Of a stretch of DNA of 5,648 nucleotides, positions 5,051 to 5,648 are shown in pieces. The DNA lies in assembly GCA_947468785.1 (NCBI GenBank), contig CANIMS010000125.1:1-5648 (forward strand), read 5' to 3'. The notes beneath the pieces were generated by a model. The model was not told the DNA's origin and did not search any database. It worked only from the letters and a program-made list of their open reading frames with translations. This stretch comes from Betaproteobacteria bacterium. Lineage in GTDB: Bacteria; Pseudomonadota; Gammaproteobacteria; Burkholderiales; Burkholderiaceae. Positions within the stretch are counted from its first letter, which is position 1. Each line of letters begins with the position of its first letter. The translations under genes were made by a program, and so were the position numbers.

Positions 5051-5648
5051 ATGCTTGAAAATTCTTACACCCAGAAACGCACTCAGTTGCAGGAGTATTT
5101 TGATCGCACTGCAGTGGATGCCTGGGCGAAATTAACATCGACAGCCAAAGTCAGCGGCATACGAGCTAAGGTACGAGCTGGTCGCGAAGAAATGCGCCAC
5201 CTTTTGCTGAGTTATTTGCCTAGCGATTTAACTGGTCAACGTGTTTTAGACGCTGGTTGTGGAACCGGTGTCTTAGCAGCTGATCTGGCAAGGCGAGGGG
5301 CTCATGTAGTGGCGATTGATTTGTCACCAACTTTAGTGGACCTGGCTCGCGAGAGAACTGGTAATGATTTTGGATCTGGTTCGATTGAGTTTCGCTCTGG
5401 TGATATGTTGGATCCAGCCTTAGGTGAGTTTGATCATGTGGTTTGCATGGATTCCATGATCCACTACCACCATTTGGATATTGCTAATGCAATGGCTAAT
5501 CTTGCTGATCGTACCCGCGCCAATATTGCGTTTACTTTTGCTCCTAATAATGCCGCACTCAGTACCTTATTAACTATCGGCAGCCTATTTCCGAGAAGTG
5601 ATCGATCCCCGTTTATTCAGCCTATTTCGTTTGATTCCCTAACAAGAA
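5051..5648 (+). CDS. bchM: BchM, Mg-protoporphyrin IX O-methyltransferase (C-terminus beyond the window)
   Basis: SAM-dependent enzyme that methylates the 13-propionate of Mg-protoporphyrin IX to give its monomethyl ester, the step after magnesium chelatase. Visible in the first 199 residues: an N-terminal helical cap with EYFDRTAVDAW (15-25), SAM motif I VLDAGCGTG (65-73), AIDLSP (88-93) with the acidic ribose-binding Asp90, GDML (117-120), and VCMDSMIHYHH (131-141), the stretch typical of BchM/ChlM. Family members are about 230 residues, so roughly 30 are missing. Start: ATG at 5051 with AAAGG ten bases upstream, 18 bp after the bchF stop, so the two genes are probably cotranscribed. In the classical order bchFNBHLM four genes separate bchF from bchM; here they are adjacent. 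Confidence 0.94.
   Translation, partial: MLENSYTQKRTQLQEYFDRTAVDAWAKLTSTAKVSGIRAKVRAGREEMRHLLLSYLPSDLTGQRVLDAGCGTGVLAADLARRGAHVVAIDLSPTLVDLARERTGNDFGSGSIEFRSGDMLDPALGEFDHVVCMDSMIHYHHLDIANAMANLADRTRANIAFTFAPNNAALSTLLTIGSLFPRSDRSPFIQPISFDSLTR

Overview
This window is a piece of a photosynthesis gene cluster from an aerobic anoxygenic phototroph or purple bacterium. Six protein genes and one regulatory intergenic region can be supported. The moderate-to-low GC content (estimated by eye, mid-40s %), the divergent ppaA-ppsR / bchF layout and the presence of crtA and crtD suggest a proteobacterium. A freshwater betaproteobacterium of the Polynucleobacter type is my best guess, but this is inference and no taxonomic marker is present.

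Left part, minus strand (4062 down to 1): four tightly packed genes that look like one operon. In transcription order they are ppaA/aerR (B12-binding antirepressor, TTG start at 4062), ppsR/crtJ (PAS-PAS-HTH redox repressor, ATG at 3221), crtA (spheroidene monooxygenase, ATG at 1798) and crtD (hydroxyneurosporene desaturase, TTG at 1119, running off the window at base 1). Junctions are 1 bp, 10 bp and an 8-bp overlap. Two photosystem regulators are thus cotranscribed with two late carotenoid genes of the spheroidene/spheroidenone branch.

Middle (4063-4357): a 295-bp divergent regulatory region. It holds a 9/10 match to an FNR-type box (TTGAT-N4-ATCAA) at 4152-4165, spaced plausibly for class II activation in either direction. 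It also holds a degenerate PpsR-type palindrome (CGT-N12-ACA, right half TTGACA) at 4271-4288, two 11-bp perfect palindromes and short direct repeats.

Right part, plus strand (4358-5648): bchF, encoding the 3-vinyl bacteriochlorophyllide hydratase, followed 18 bp later by bchM, the Mg-protoporphyrin IX methyltransferase, which is cut by the window end. The genes bchN, bchB, bchH and bchL, which lie between F and M in the classical Rhodobacter order, are absent here.

The outstanding observation is that BchF is not its usual length of about 160 residues. After the normal four-helix hydratase and a charged linker, the same open frame continues into a full light-harvesting beta polypeptide (residues about 182-224). 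This part has the ELH-like first histidine, the AxxxH bacteriochlorophyll-ligand motif and a C-terminal PWL, and most resembles LH2 PucB. It is a natural fusion of a bacteriochlorophyll biosynthesis enzyme to an antenna pigment-binding helix, with a topology that works. I know of no described function for such a fusion.
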